The position numbers and the translations under genes were made by a program. From Crotophaga sulcirostris (lineage: Eukaryota > Chordata > Aves > Cuculiformes > Crotophagidae): a DNA stretch of 64,000 nucleotides. The notes under the pieces are model-generated. The model did no database searches. It was not told the DNA's origin and saw only the letters and a list, made by a program, of their open reading frames with translations. Of the stretch, positions 27,773 to 41,601 are shown one piece after another (position 1 is the first letter of the stretch; each line of letters opens with the position of its first letter). The stretch is taken from positions 840,608 through 904,607 of the forward strand of contig VYZB01000277.1 in assembly GCA_013397455.1 (NCBI GenBank), given 5' to 3'.

Positions 27773-27801
<29 letters not shown>
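27773..27801. repeat. Poly(A) run, 29 bases, with GAAA-rich tail
   Basis: An A29 tract is followed by GAAAGAAAGG and similar purine sequence. It could be the tail of an unrecognisable retroposed sequence or plain slippage. The 60 bases upstream match no family I know. Confidence 0.9.
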
Positions 27802-27803
<2 letters not shown>

Positions 27804-28754
27804 AAGAAAGGAAAAGAAGAAACTGGGCTATTCAAGTTCTTTAAGCTCCTGAGCCTTAGGAGGTCTTATTTAAAGCTACTTTAAAATTTGCCCTTTGGCA
27901 CTGCTTTGAGAATCCTTTCTTCCAAGGCTGAATCCAATGGAGCATGTTTTAAAGAGGCAGCTCTAGGACTGCATCCCCTTCCCCACTGCGCTACCTCGCT
28001 GCCTAATCTCAGCGCTGACTTCCCTTAGGAACAGCTCTAAAGGTTTAGGACCAGACTATCAGGCTTGGGTGGGCATTTCCCAGCTCACAGCAGCTGGGCA
28101 GTGCTGACCTTTGCTGGCCTGGGAAAGGCAGTCTGGCCAAAGGCTGGCTGAGAACTCCAAGCAGAATAGCTGGTACAGAACAGAGAGATGCTCGAAGTGG
28201 AGCAGAAGGGGGTGTGTTGCTGGGGGAGGTTAATCTAGTTGCAAAGTGGATTTGGCTGATCAGTGGAGGAGCAAATACTTGTTGCGAGTACATCAGAAAA
28301 AGCAGTTCTTGCCAGTTTTTAACTGGGCTATTTAATTAATAGTGTCAGGTCAGGCTCGTCTCTGGCTGCCGCAGTAGTGCTGAGGCAGTAACCTGGCTGG
28401 TACTGGGCTGAACCAGTCAGCAGTGAAATCTGCAGAGTGAAGAGCTTGGTGCTTCATGAGCAAAACGACATGGGGAGAGACCCAAGATATAAAAGGGCTT
28501 TTTTGTTTTTGGCTCTGCACTGCCAAAAATGTCTGACCTTTGTCTGTGCAGGTATTCTGGCTCCTCAGAGTGCTATGGAAAATGCTAATGAGCCCACTCT
28601 GAAAAGTGCTTTGAAATTTGAAAGTGAAACAGGCACTCAGTACATCACTACCATGCTGGCATTGTCCTTCACCATAAATAGTTCTTCCTCCTCCTGTTCT
28701 GGTGTTTCCATCCCATTTTCTCTCCTATCTCCACCCTGATACTCGTGCACACCA

Positions 28755-28960
28755 TTTTGTGAAGCTGAACAAGCTGAGCTCCTCCAACCCCTTTCTCCAT
28801 TACAGCTGTCCATCCCTCTGGTTATGTTGCTAACCCTGCTGTGCACCAGGATCTGCTCAGATTTCTTTCTTATGACCAGATTTGTACCCAGTAATCCAGA
28901 TGAGATTTTTCAGTGCCTTGAACAAGAGCACTGGTATTTCCTTGGATCAAATTTACCTTT
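28755..28960 (-). mobile_element. Degraded CR1 fragment
   Basis: The + strand reads GAAGCTGAACAAGCTGAGCT, then later ACCCAGTAATCCAGATGAG. These are recognisable as degraded forms of antisense CR1 'GGCTGAACAAGCCCAGCTC' and 'CACAGTACTCCAGATGAGG' in the right order. The divergence is considerable. Confidence 0.55.
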
Positions 28961-30726
28961 TTCATAGCCATGGAATTGTAATCCCTTAGTCCTCCTGCTC
29001 TGTGAACTTGCCAAAATTCTGGAAAAGCAAACAAGCGTAAGCCAAAATTTTATTCCTTTTTCTGTGTTCATTTGTTCTCATGTTAATGTTGGCTGAGGAC
29101 AAAATACAGCTGTGCATCAACCAATGCAAGAGCAACACTGTGCAGAGCTGCAGAAACAGCTGATGTGAGCTGTAAAAATGTGACTTTTTTTTGAAAGTGG
29201 CAAAGGTTGGGGTGAATGCTCCACCTGGTCTCCAGCCCCCTGAATTGAATCCTGCTGGGCTCTGTTTTTAACAGTGAGTTCAGAAACAGCAAAATGTATG
29301 TCTGAAAAAGAGGTCTTGCCACTCTGGTCCAGGGAAAACCAGTGGAAATGGGTAGTTAACTGTCTCCCATGAGCCAGGCACACATCCAGATCTGGAAAAG
29401 ATCAAGGGCTTAAATCTTGAGCACCGTGTACCTCATTTCCCATTGTGTAGACTACTGAGTATGTAGTTGCCCATTGAGATCTCACAATCCTTGTTGTTAG
29501 ACCTGTGCCATTCAGAACTCTAATGGCATTTGATTATAAATTACTGTGGATGCTACAGTGTTTTAAAATCATCAAAATTATACCCATGACATAATATGGA
29601 GGAAGTTGCCACAAAAGGTGGAAATCAAGGTGAGCAGTGCCAGTCAGAGCTGGCAGGGGAAAATCCTAATGCCACGGTGAGCAAATGAACAGGACTGCGT
29701 TGTTTTACAGCTGGAAACAAACCAAGGAGTTCTGTACAGTCCTGCAGGTAGGATTTATCGTTAAAAATCAATTGTGCTTTCATGGAAAATCCCAGGGGAC
29801 CGTGTTTCCTTGCAATTTTCCAATCAAAATGAAGCTCAGCCAAACTACGCAGTAAAGCTTGGGCTGTTACAGAACTGTCATCATCTCACCGAAATAAATT
29901 ATTATATTCAAGGGACTCGAACATGCCTGGTAGCATTTGGGTACATAAGCCTCTACCTAATTCTCTATGTGTTTTGGTTAAATACGTAGTTAGTGAAGTC
30001 TAAAAACTACAAATCAGTTTTTGCTAAATAAGAATCCAGTGTTCATGAATTGAAATGGGCTTTCTGCCTCTCGTTAAGTTGCAGGTCCTGATGAGAACCT
30101 TTGTGCTGAGCAATGAATGAGACTAAGGATGTTAGGTTAGGGGGTAATGGTAACAAACAGAGAGGTAACAAGCAGAAACAATTTTCTTACTTCCAATCCT
30201 GTCTCAGCCTTGCTCAGGGCTTGCCACACGAATGCCAGGGGCTTTGCTGTATTTATGTCTTCATAGAAATTATTTATGTTTTGACGTGCTTTTTGAGTCA
30301 AACTCACCTTTGGGTATGGATCCTGACCGAAGTGCCTGTCCAGCAGAGCTTAGGTGATGTGGTGCCTGCACAGTTCTGATTCTGATAAGGAATGCATGAG
30401 ATCCCCAACTTGGGGGGCAGGTTTTGTGTGATCAGTGTGGCTCTTCCCAGCATCTTTGGGTGCCTGGAAGCCCTTGCCATGCAGTGCTATGGAAAACAAG
30501 ACACGCTTCGTACTCTCTTGTGGATACTCAACTTTTGCTCTTTATTTTATCACCTCTTTCATCTAAAATGAAAGCTATTTCTCAGTTTAGGAGAAAACAA
30601 TAATTCCCTGTGTCTTAATGAAAAGAGCATCAGACCCTTTTGTGATTTGTCTTAAGTCTTTCCACCAGTGTAGCGTGTGACAGAAGGGATGAAATACCTT
30701 TGAGACTACTTAGTGTAGCCTGCAAG

Positions 30727-30760
30727 ATGGATAGATAGATACAAAGATGTATATGTACAA
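30727..30760. repeat. Short GATA/ATAC-rich simple repeat
   Basis: GATAGATAGATAC is followed by imperfect ATGTATATGTACAAATACAC. It is a small interrupted tetranucleotide microsatellite. Confidence 0.6.
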
Positions 30761-33700
30761 ATACACAAATAGAGATAAGCATGTTCGAAGCATAGATAGA
30801 TACTGATATGAGGCAAACAGTCATCAATAATCTCCAAATCTGAACTCCCAAACAAATACTGATTTATGTGAATTATTCCATTACATTGTGTGGGTATATA
30901 TGCATTAATATAAAAAAAATGTGGTCTCCTTGATAGAAGTCTCTTACTAATAGACCCCATTAATCAAAAACTGAATTTACGGTGTCTTTTGTTTTGTTTA
31001 TTTCCTTTCAGTGCATTCATTTTCAAATTAGCACCAAATTAATCATGTACAGTGCTTTAAACCAACTGCCGTTTGGTGAAGCAGTTCTGGTTCCTCTCCA
31101 TTACACTGAGCATTAGTTATTAAGGTCTAGTTCAAGGCTGTGTTTAGCCTGATTTTGTCCTGAACCTAATTGGAATCAGCTAGATTCTTCTTTGTAAATG
31201 GGTCAGTCACACAGAAAAAACATCAAATGTAATCTTGAGATTGCAAAAAAAAAAAGAGAGAAAAAGGAAAAAAGAAGATAATTTTATTTCTCTTCATTGA
31301 TACCTGCCTGGTGGTTAAAAGAGGGATTAAAATGAGGTCATTAAACTTTCCTTGGAGACAAAACCCAGACCTCAGTGGTAATATGATTAATCAAATATAA
31401 AAGTGAAGCTACCCTGAATGAATAACTCATTTTTATAAAATATCTAATTACTGAAATGTCGTCTGCTGCAGAAAAAGAAGGGGGGGAAATTAATTGCAAT
31501 AACAATTCAAGAAGATAAAGTTTTTCTGAATTAGGTCTACACAAGAAGCTAAATTGAGTTGATTAAGTAATTTTGGTTTCAGGAACACCCTTGATGGAAG
31601 TTAGTAGTAATGAATTTTTCAGAGCTCGGAGTTTGAAATTGCCAAAGACTAGTGGTTTAAAAAATGGGAACGATAGTTTCATTACAGTTTTCAATTTTCT
31701 GTCACCAAAAAAAAAAAAAAAGGGGGTGAGGGGGAATATAAAAAATTACTTTATTGGTCTCTCTCAAATTGGACACGTGTACTGCTTGGTGTAAAATCAA
31801 GAATAATACAACCTCCTGTCTCGATGCTGGCGAGTGCAATTAGAGCTACAGCCCCACATGGGAGGCAGAGCCCGCGGTGCTGCTCATGCCCTGCTTCTTG
31901 GCACGTGAAGTTGTTGGAATCCAGGGGCTGCAGCACAGCCTCTGTGCCTGTGTCCCTCTGGGATGTACACCCAGGGGGAACGTACAGCGTGAAGCTCTCC
32001 TCTCCTTACAGTGCTTTAGGTGCCTGTCAGTATTGGGGTTGCGCAGCACGTGCATATCCATCTTTTTTTTTTTTTCAACAATTGATTTCCTAACCTGCTG
32101 TTTCACTGGTTTCTGCAGTTGGGTTAATATTATTAAAGCATAGAGGATATCTGTGTGCTGGCGAGATCACCCCAATCCATACAGTGTGGCAGCACCTATC
32201 ACTTGCCTCAACCCATTTGTCATGAGCCCTTCCGCCCGCAACACCTGGCAGGGCTGCATCTCCTGGTGTGGTGTCTCATTCACCAGGGAGCTCTCTCCTC
32301 CTTCCCTGTTTACTGTGTATGGGAACAGGGGGAGAACTGTCCACATCCCCAGACTGTGCCTTCCAAAGTGCTGTGGAGCAGTTGTCCAATGAGAAAGAGA
32401 TGCCAGGGCAGGTGTGAGCAAGGTGTGTGCCATGAGGTGTGACACAGCCAGGTGTTGCTGGCTCTCCATAGACAAAGGAAACCTCTACAGAGAAATACCC
32501 TTCCTGCTGTGTGATGTGCTGTGATGGAAATCACCCTGGCCTCCACCACCTGATATGGGTATGTGGATTAGCCACCATTCCCATAATCCCTGCTGTGTCA
32601 GTTAAAGTAAAATTTCAAGGAGAAATCAGACATTAATGCTCCCATATCTCACTTATCTACCCACACCAGCATTTCTGTTCTAAAATTTGTCTGTCTGTAG
32701 CATTTGTCTCAAATTGGAATGATATTTTCTAGAGTATATGTCTCTCTCTGCTTTTGGATAGATATTAAATATCCTAATTCTCTTCCTGAGCCCAGACCTA
32801 ACCTTGCGAAGCCCAGCTCAGTTGCCTAAATGTCCAGACCCAGCACCAGCCAGGGGGTCCCTACTTAGGCAGGAGGTCAACACAGGCCTGGCAGGTACAT
32901 CTCCCCATCTGCAAGATACCCCAAGGAAATACCCATTTGTAATGGATTATTTCATTATCTTAAAAGTTTTACACAACATCTCAGGCACTGATGCAAGGGT
33001 GAGAAATTTAAATACATTTTGTAGCTCCATTATTGCAAGGCACTGAAATAAATCCCCTTCTGAAGTTGGCTAACTTCCTTGGGTCGGCAGGCTTTTAATT
33101 CTTCAATGTGCTGTTGCCTTAAAAACAGTTGCTTCCAGGGATGTCATTTTAAGAGGATATATATCTGGAATTTCATTAAGCACATTTCACTTATGAAATC
33201 TTTAGTGACATACTGGGGAGGGGGGGGAAAGGAGATTTAGCAAAGGATTTGGCAGCGCTGTGAGTTTTCTCTTATCAAATATTTCTGACTGTCCAGGATG
33301 TCTTCACGCTTCCCAGTTGTAGAAGAAGGGGTCAGAAGACAGAGAACAGCCAGAGTTAAAATCAGAAAGGGTGGTTAAAAGGTTTCACGTGGGTTTTTTT
33401 TGAGCAGGGTAGAGTTTTTCAAAGTATTCAGCTGAGTGAAATAATGTGTTTTAATTGCCAGAAAATAACAGAATATATGTAGAAACATTTTTCTTCCTAA
33501 ATTTTCAGGTATATAGTGATTCCCTCTTTTCTTTGCATATCCTGCTGCTTCTCACTGCATTTCTCTTCTATGCTACATACACTTTGACTTTCCTGTTGTA
33601 AATGAAATTTCAGCAAGAAGCCTCTTTCTCATGGCAAGTCTGATGAATTACACAGCATTTAATTTAGTCTTCATTCTGTGCTCCAAATCACCGTAAGCAG

Positions 33701-35317
33701 GCGGGCATGCATTTTTCTGTAATGCCAGGCTTCAGGGACTCCATCCGAAGGTGAGCTGGGAAGAACAAGGTTCCTCTGCCTGCTTTGGGGCAGTGCTGCA
33801 GCTGAACCATCTGCCTTTGTCTGCAGAGTGGAGGGGCTCTTCTGCAGCCCTTGCCGTGTGGAGACGCATCCCCGACTCCTGATCCACTTCCCATAGAAAC
33901 CACAGCACAGGGGAGCAGATAGGGGGCTCACAAATCTCCCTGTGGGTGCAGGCTTTCACCCCACCAACAGGAATTGCTGTTACATTTTATGCAGCAGTAA
34001 GGACATAAAAAATTTGCCATCGTGGCACCAGCTCAGAAAATCACAGCTTTAAAGCACAGCAGCAGCGCTTTTACAATGGAGCACATGCTCCAGTGCCTTT
34101 CTCCTACAACCATGCTCTGTCTGGTCAGGAACCCTGTTTATGACCAGACCTTGTGGGTTTTCCAGTGCTTGATTGTGGTGTTCAAATCTAGTCATAAAAA
34201 AAAACAATCCCCCTGTGTGCTAATTCTGAGTCTAATCTGGAAACAACAGAGATTTCAATTGCAGTGCAGAGGAGGTTTGAGCAGGAGTCAGCGTACAGAC
34301 TGGCTGAGCTGGGCTACACAGGAAACTTGTTAAAATTCTCAATATCAGGATTATAGCATACATAAAAAATTCAGTTTCAGTACTCTTAAAGTTCTTCCTT
34401 TCTCAAATATCCGTCTTCAGATCCCAAAGGCACATGAGGAGCTTTTATATGCCTTAAAATATGAAAAAATTAAATTAAAAACTCATTATGAGGAATGGGC
34501 AGTTAATAAGAAAATCCTAAACCAGACTTATCAGCTCAAGGCCTTTCTTTATGGAACTTTATTACAGGTGTCTGAATTGAAACATCCTCTTCTATACACA
34601 TTTCACCCAGAAATACAGAGTCAGACCTATGGAGGATGTTTTGCTCACTTGGGAGCTGAACACTGTCATGTAGTTTTTGTGAGGCTGGTTTACATGTACA
34701 TCAGGAAAAACACATTTTCAAAGTTTTGTTCAAAATAGCGCAATTTGCTGCTTTGCAGTTTGAAGAAAGAAATTTGAGGCTTCACATTCCAACAAATGAA
34801 TGAATTTCACCCTCTTTTTTAAAAAAGATTTTTTTTGGGGTGGAGTAAAGGCAAGCAACCCAGTCTGCATGTTGGAAGGCTCTCGTCCTGCCGTGCTGGA
34901 GTGAGACACGGGACACCAGTGCAGCTTCGGCAGTTCAGGAAGGTCAGGGTGTCAAACTGCTGTTGGCCTTTGGGGTGGTGAAGCTTCACAACCGGTTGTT
35001 CTTTTGGCCTGTTTCTTCCCAGCTGTACAAACCTGTGCAGGTTCCTCAGCTGAAGCCAATGCAGTGCAGAGCCTGGGGGAGAGCTCATCCCCAGCACACG
35101 GTTCTTTGCCAGCCTACCCATCTTGGAGCTTTTCCATCTCAGTAGCTTAGCAGGGATCACAGGGCTGCTTGGCAATGCACTGGGGAGATCAATAGACTAA
35201 TCCAGGCTGACCTAATGGATTTATCGAGTAGCACATGAATTAATGAAGTTCTCAGGGTTCTGCCCCAACCCAAGCAGCAGAGGGCAGGACACAGCTCTGG
35301 CACCAGTTCTACAACTG

Positions 35318-35392
35318 CCTCGGGAGACCTGGGTAAGTCACTTAGCCCTCAGTTCTGCAGCTGAGGTCTGTCAAGCACTGTAAAGCAACAGT
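35318..35392 (-). mobile_element. MIR-like SINE fragment
   Basis: GACCTGGGTAAGTCACTTAG then CCTCAGTTCTGCAGCTGAGG corresponds to the reverse complement of the MIR core 'GACCTTGGGCAAGTCACTTA...CCTCAGTTTCCTCATCTG'. The order and spacing are right. Confidence 0.6.
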
Positions 35393-37540
35393 GTATATGT
35401 GCAAGTATGTTTTTTTATATAAACACATGTATAAAAATTCTTGGTTTTTAAGAATGAGCCTTTGTAGGCAGTTCCAGCTGTTTTGACGTCTGTACCTCTA
35501 TTTAACAGATAGCATTGCTAATTACACCTGGCAATCAAATAATCTGCAGAAAGGTATCAGCTACCTTTTCCTGCTGTTCATTCTGTAGGCAAGAAACAAA
35601 GATATGTTAGACAAGAAAGCAAATGAAATGTTCAAAGGATTCTTGTCTTAAACTGGAAAATAAAAGGCTGTGCTATCAGATCAGAATTTTAACATATACT
35701 GTTGCCACTGGCTCCCAAGATAAAAATCTTTTATTGTTGAGTATAACCATTGTTAAAGGTCACTGTTGCAAAGGCTACATCATTTAGACGAGATGAGATC
35801 CCATTTTGGATAAATTCACAATTTTTCTTCCTAACAAGGAGATAGTATCAGGATTTGAATGTACAAGAGTGCCGGGTTACAGATTAAAAGCTTTTGTGTT
35901 CTGGAAACCACGCTATGCCAGATTTCTTGAGTTTCAGTGAGACATGCAAGTCCCCAAAGTCAAGTAGGTTGATTAAAGTGGTTCTTTATAGCCTTTGAAA
36001 TACAGATAAAGTACAACTTTCCTACACGGGGTTAATGTAGAATTTTTTTTCCTTGACAAGGCTATGTGCCTTTCCAAGGACAGAATTTTAATCTCTTTTA
36101 AAACCTTTCATACGAACGTTGTAAAAAGCTCCTTTGTGTTCTAATGCATTTTTATAAAATATCTAAATTTCTATGCAAACTTCGAACCTCTTTTCATAAG
36201 ATATATTTATCTGTAAATGGTTATCTTTTAGTAGTGTCTTGTGTCATCATTTCTGTGGCATCTTTTCATACTGTCACAAGAATGTAACATCTGATATTGA
36301 AAAAAAATCAGTGCTCATTGTCAGACGTGCAAACTTCTTTTTTTTTTTTAATATCCTTTTCCTATTACGTCCTCTTGTCTCTGAACTCTCCGCAAGTAAT
36401 CTAAGAGACTTTGAACCAAGGTGAAACCTGCATGTTCCTTCCTCACACCAGAGAGTCTGAAATGAGAGGGGTTTCTTCTGCTGCTTCTGAAGGAAAGGGT
36501 ATTTCTTTCTCCTCTGTTCTGCTTTGTCTTCATATTAGAAGAGTAAATATTGTAATTTCATACAAAACTAGTCATTACGTGAGATTTTAAAAAAATATCA
36601 GCAGTAAAGACAAAGCATAAAGCCAGTGGCTGCCATCAGCTGCAGGAACTTGATGGATATTGTCTACACTCCATCATAAGATCAGCTTCCAAAGTGCAAA
36701 AGTTTAGGGCTTGCTGTTGTTTTTCAAACTCATCCAGCAGAAGTGAAAGCAGCACATTGAGACACCCGGAGCATCGCCCTTCATTCCTTGCAGAAACTCC
36801 CAATAAACAGTCTGGCTCTGCCACACCATGCGAAGAGCTGTGAGAGATAACCTTTGAGAGCAGGTGAGGCATTTTAGTGGCACAAACCACTAAAGATAAA
36901 GGCAGAACTTCCAAAGCATCCTTTGAAAGTTGGTGAGCATAATTGTCATGAGCTTCCCCCCGCTCAGCTGGGCAAGGTTGACTCCTGTAGTGGGCTGGTG
37001 CAGTGCAGAGCAGTGGTCCCATGGGCTGCCTCAGAACAAGGTGGGGACATCGGTACTTAGAGGGTGATCATCATTCGAGAACACTCCAAAATGAGTAGTT
37101 CTTTAATAAGCTGTGGTTAAGAAATGAGCATCTCAAAATCTGATTTGCATGCAAGATATGGTTGACTTTATGGAGATTTTGTGGGGATTTGTGGTCTCTG
37201 CTGCACAGCGGCAGCGGTGGAGCGAGAACCTGGAGGTCACTGTTCGACTGTCACAGAAGCCGATAGCCAAGTCTCACCCGTACGGCATAGGTGGTGTAGG
37301 ATAACTTGCAGACCTAGTACAGTCATCCGTACGGCAGATGATATTGGAAATTAAAGGTCAGAGAATTGATAGTAAGGCTTAAGAAAACAGCAATTAGGCT
37401 GCTAGGAAGGAAAGCTAAATTACCGGGAGTAGGAGTAGGGGCTAAAAAAAAAGAGGATTATTGATCTAAATATCAAGTTGGCAGATACACAGAGTACAAT
37501 CTAGAGGTTTTTTTCACCTCTGGGCTTATTCAACCCCCAC

Positions 37541-37765
37541 AGTAAAAAATGCAGGCCTATAAAGATGAAATAAGAAGCAATCAATTAGGATGGCATTTGC
37601 TTGTTTCCGTGCTGCAGCTGGGCAGGCACATCACAATTAATGATTTATTAGGAGATTTTCGTCTTTTTTTTTCCCACTATACACAGATTGGTGCAACCAG
37701 ACCACAGTCGTTTATTAATTTGCCTGCTATTCAAGCGTCTTCGTTAAATATCGTGCAGAAAAGGT
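37541..37765. promoter_or_regulatory. Candidate conserved element with clustered homeodomain cores
   Basis: Homeodomain-type cores recur: AATTAG at 37583-37588, ATTAATGATTTATTA at 37636-37650 and TTATTAATT at 37712-37720. An inverted CCAAT (ATTGG) lies at 37687-37691. CpG-containing sequence follows from 37708 to 37780. The density exceeds that of the surroundings by eye. Enhancer function is inference; no comparison with other genomes was possible. Confidence 0.25.
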
Positions 37766-40085
37766 AACCGGTCGGCTCGCGTGCCAGCACGTGGTTGGGA
37801 GTATGCCCTTAGGGGTGAAGGAGCTGTGTGGGTTGGTGTTTGGGCTGGGTGCCTGCTCACAGGGTTTGCTTGGGGAAATGCAGCCCTTTGGGTGCTGGGT
37901 TTCCCAGCTGCCCATCTCCTCATATCCAGAGCTTGCTGCGTAACGGGGAGAAGATGCAGCACTTTGCAGCACTCATAGCTGAGAGGGGAAGGGCTCAGAG
38001 CCTAATAAAAGGACAGAGATACCCTTATTTTTCCACATTAATCCATGGCTGTAGGTCATAAAATGCTATTTCTGTAGGCAGTTCAGCCCTCATAAGCTCC
38101 TTCTAGCTGTTAACAAATGTTGCGTCATCATTAGCAAATCTTGGAGACAACACAAAAATCTTTCCTGCAGACATTCATGTGAACAAGTCTTTGCCTTCAC
38201 AGTGTTTTAGCAAAGCCAGCCAGAAAAAAAAAAAAGTAAGAACACTGGAAAAAGGGGAATTCCCTTTAGAAGGAGGCCTGAATAATTATCCCTGTATTCA
38301 TCCATCTCAATTCCACGCCTCCCTAGGAGTGGCTGCAGTGAGCTAATTGGTTTTACTCTGCTGTGTGTGGCTCCTCCACCCAGACTCCAAATGTATTGCA
38401 CAGAGTCAAGTTGTTGTGTGAATTCATCATTTTGTCCCCTCACGTCAATCCCTTTCTCCTCTGGAGCGATTTGTCTGTGTGTTTATACAGGTACTGAGTG
38501 AGGTGAAAGACAAACTCTGAGATTAACCAATTTTAGTATAATCTGATGCAACCTGAAAATCAGAATGAATTATTGCCCTTTCAACAGGATAGGACTTCAG
38601 ACCAGCCAGGTCCAGAGAAGGACTTTTGCCAGCACAGGCTTTTATGGGATGGGAAGAAAAAAAGACCTTACAGAATTTAAGGATTTAAGAACATGCCAGG
38701 TTCAGAACAAATCCTTATCGAAGAAGAGAAGTGGAGTGTGTAGCAATCAGCCACAGAAATCCTAGTGCATGGTCTTTAAAAAAGCATGCTGGAAATTAAG
38801 AACTTCAAATGCAACAATTGAAAGTGAAGCTAAATGAATTACAGGGGAATATGAGTAAATGCTACACACAGAGGTCAAACACTGTTTTATCAGTCTTGTG
38901 TTTATTTCAGCTGCTCCTCCGTTGCCCATTGTTTTACCTTGTTTGAATAGATATGCTTCTCTTTATTTGAAAATCAATTTTAATTGTATGAAAGGAAACG
39001 TACAGCATGGGGAATGCTGCAAAGCAGTACAGTGAAAGATGGCATTGTTCATTATCCTAAATTACTTCAGGATAGGGAGGGAATGACATTAAAGTGTGGG
39101 TAGCTTTGAGCTGCCATCCTTCCTCTAGCGGATGTAATTTAGTGTCATTACTTAATTTTATTAAAGGTAAAGACAATTGTGGACAATACACATTACAACA
39201 TTTACTTATTATAATGATAGTGGGGGAGTGTTGGAAGGAGGAAAGACAGACTGCATTTTGGATTCCCAGTAGCTGCTGATCTGATGAAAGTCGTTCTACT
39301 CTTCGTGGGGCGTCCCTCCAAGATTTGCCTCTTAACCTCAATAGCTTTGGGTGGCTGCTTTGATTCCAGTGAAGGTAATCTGTTCTCAGCAGAACAATAT
39401 CTAGGTTTATAAGCATTAGTAGACATTATCCACCCTCACTGCTACTTAGGACTGATCATTCCCTAACTATACCCAGTAGGTATCAACAACAACTGGATGA
39501 ATTTCTGGATTGCTCAGTATATGGCGAGCATCGTGGTTTTTACTCTAATGGAAATAGATTGTTGTGGTCTTTTTCTTTATGTTGAGATGTGCTTGTGTAT
39601 TTGTAATTTTAAATACACCTCATATTTTTAAAATATGTCTCGTAGTAGCCTTTATTGTTATGGGCTGAAAATGGACATTGTGATGGCTTACAGAAGCTGC
39701 TGTAAAACCTGTTGACAATTGTGTGGGATTTTTCCATATAACCCAAAGTCATTGACAGCACCTGGATTATGATCTGCTAAAGGTGTTCAGCAGCCTATAG
39801 GATTGGCCATGTAAATGTCTTAAATACAACTGATGGCTTGCTCTTGATGGGTTAATTCTGTTTAGTTCTGCAAGGCATAAGCCCAGTAGTAATGGATGAA
39901 AAACTGTAGTTCTAGGTCAAAGATCTGAGGTGGTTGCACAAAGTGCTTAACTCCTTTGAAATTACAGTGTGATACCTTGCTGTCAGCAGTGCAGCCATCT
40001 CCTAAAAGAGACTGGGGGCTCATCAGCTTGTCATTGCTGGCATGCTGTACAACATTAATTTAATGTAATGGGTGATAACTAATGT

Positions 40086-40235
40086 GGATTTAGTAAGAGA
40101 CAATCCTGCTTAACTAATCTCCTTGAGTTCTTTTGAGCAGGTTTCAGACAAGGTTGATAATAGGAGTGTACATATGACATAATCTAATGGATTTTTCAAG
40201 AGGCTTTTGATAAATTTCCATATGATATTTCCCCT
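40086..40235 (+). mobile_element. Ancient CR1/L3-type LINE reverse-transcriptase remnant
   Basis: Codons from 40086 read GFSKRQSCLTNLLEFF and then a stop. This is the conserved segment 'GF.KGRSCLTNLL' ahead of the catalytic region in CR1-clade reverse transcriptases. In a second frame, from 40190, the DNA reads DFSRGF, the remnant of 'DFSKAFD', and after another frame change FDKFPYD. Multiple stops and frame changes mark it as long dead. Confidence 0.75.
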
Positions 40236-40689
40236 GCTTAATCTGTGTGCTGCCGAGATTCCAAATTGAGCAAGAGAATGGGTAAAAAATGAGTGAAATC
40301 ATGGCAAATAAAGAGAAAAGAAGAGCTGTGGCATGTACTGGAACTAGAATTATCCTGCAGCTTCCCAGTGTTCTTCCCCACCACTCAGCATGGCTGGAAA
40401 GAGATTCCATCTGCATTCACTAATGAAAACTTGTTTAGGACAGGTGCATAACAGAAAAGAGGGCAAAATGCCATTCAGGATACCACTAAAGGGCAAATTT
40501 AAATTTACATTAACATAAGGCAGATTGAATATTTTTGCTGCCAGTGGTGGAATAATATATACTAAATATAACCAGACATAACCGAAAGACTCCAATGGAT
40601 GGGTATGGGGTAGGAGTGGAAAGGGACTCTTGTGCCAACAAAGGAATGATTTATTGTCATTTACATAACCTGGCATTTGTGCACACCAA

Positions 40690-40740
40690 AGGCCAGATTT
40701 TCAGAAGTGTTCTGCTCCTACAGTTTGGGGCCAGGATTTC
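40690..40740. mobile_element. Old sauropsid-type interspersed repeat fragment
   Basis: GGCCAGATTTTCAGAAGTGT and the following TGCTCCTACAGTTTGGGGCC resemble a repeat, common in turtle, crocodile and bird genomes, that carries 'GGCCAGATTTTCAAAAGTG'. I cannot name the family with certainty. Confidence 0.4.
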
Positions 40741-41601
40741 AGTTGCAGACTCAGAGCCAGCCGCTCCCCTCGTTTCCCCAGTGTTTAATTTGCCATATGT
40801 CAATCAGAGCACTGATTTGCAAGTGCTGCTAATAGGCAACGCTGAGAGAGGAGGACAGTTGAAAATTTGGGAATGTGTCTTACTGGCAGCGTTTGAGCCC
40901 TAAACACTGGAAATATTCACAGGTCAGGATCCCTGATCAGCCATATGATAAATCAAGGCCTGGAAGGCAGAAAAGAATGCAGCTAATGTGTCAGGATATG
41001 CCTGAACTGGACATGCTCAGGGCAAATCAGTGCTAAATGAGAGAATTAAGCACCAGGAAAGGCTGTGGCAAAATCACAAGAAACACTTTAAATAATGAGA
41101 CAAAATCAAATCACAGGCAAGAAAGAAAGAAAATGAAATAAAATCACTGGAGAAGCAATAAAATGCCATCACTGAAAATCTGAGTGAGGTAAAATACTTC
41201 AGGTTAAAGGAACATAGTCATCCTAAAAAATAATGCACATTTTAGCCTGCCATTTTTACCTGCTGTTGAGAATTAACTCTCGGATTGCTGTAACTGAATG
41301 AGAATATCAGGAACATTTTTTGTTCGTTTACTTTGAGCATTTACTGAAACTTAGACCATATCTGGGTGATAGTGGGTGTGTTCTCCTTTGGGCTGGGAGG
41401 TGAGACAGGCTTTGAAAGGCTTGGAAAAATGTTCAAAAAAAAATATGAAAAACAGAAGTGAGGAAGGTTTGTGTTGCTCATAATGTGCAACCCCGTGGTC
41501 CTCTCCACAGGACAGGTTTTGCTGATGTAGGGGAGAGGGGAGGTAACCGTGGGCGCTGACAGAAAGCTCCCACCACGGCCACTCCTGTCTTTTATTTGCA
41601 G

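Noticed and set aside
27773..27801. A29 run as the tail of a processed pseudogene
   Set aside because: Nothing upstream reads like a retrocopied mRNA and no flanking target duplication was evident.
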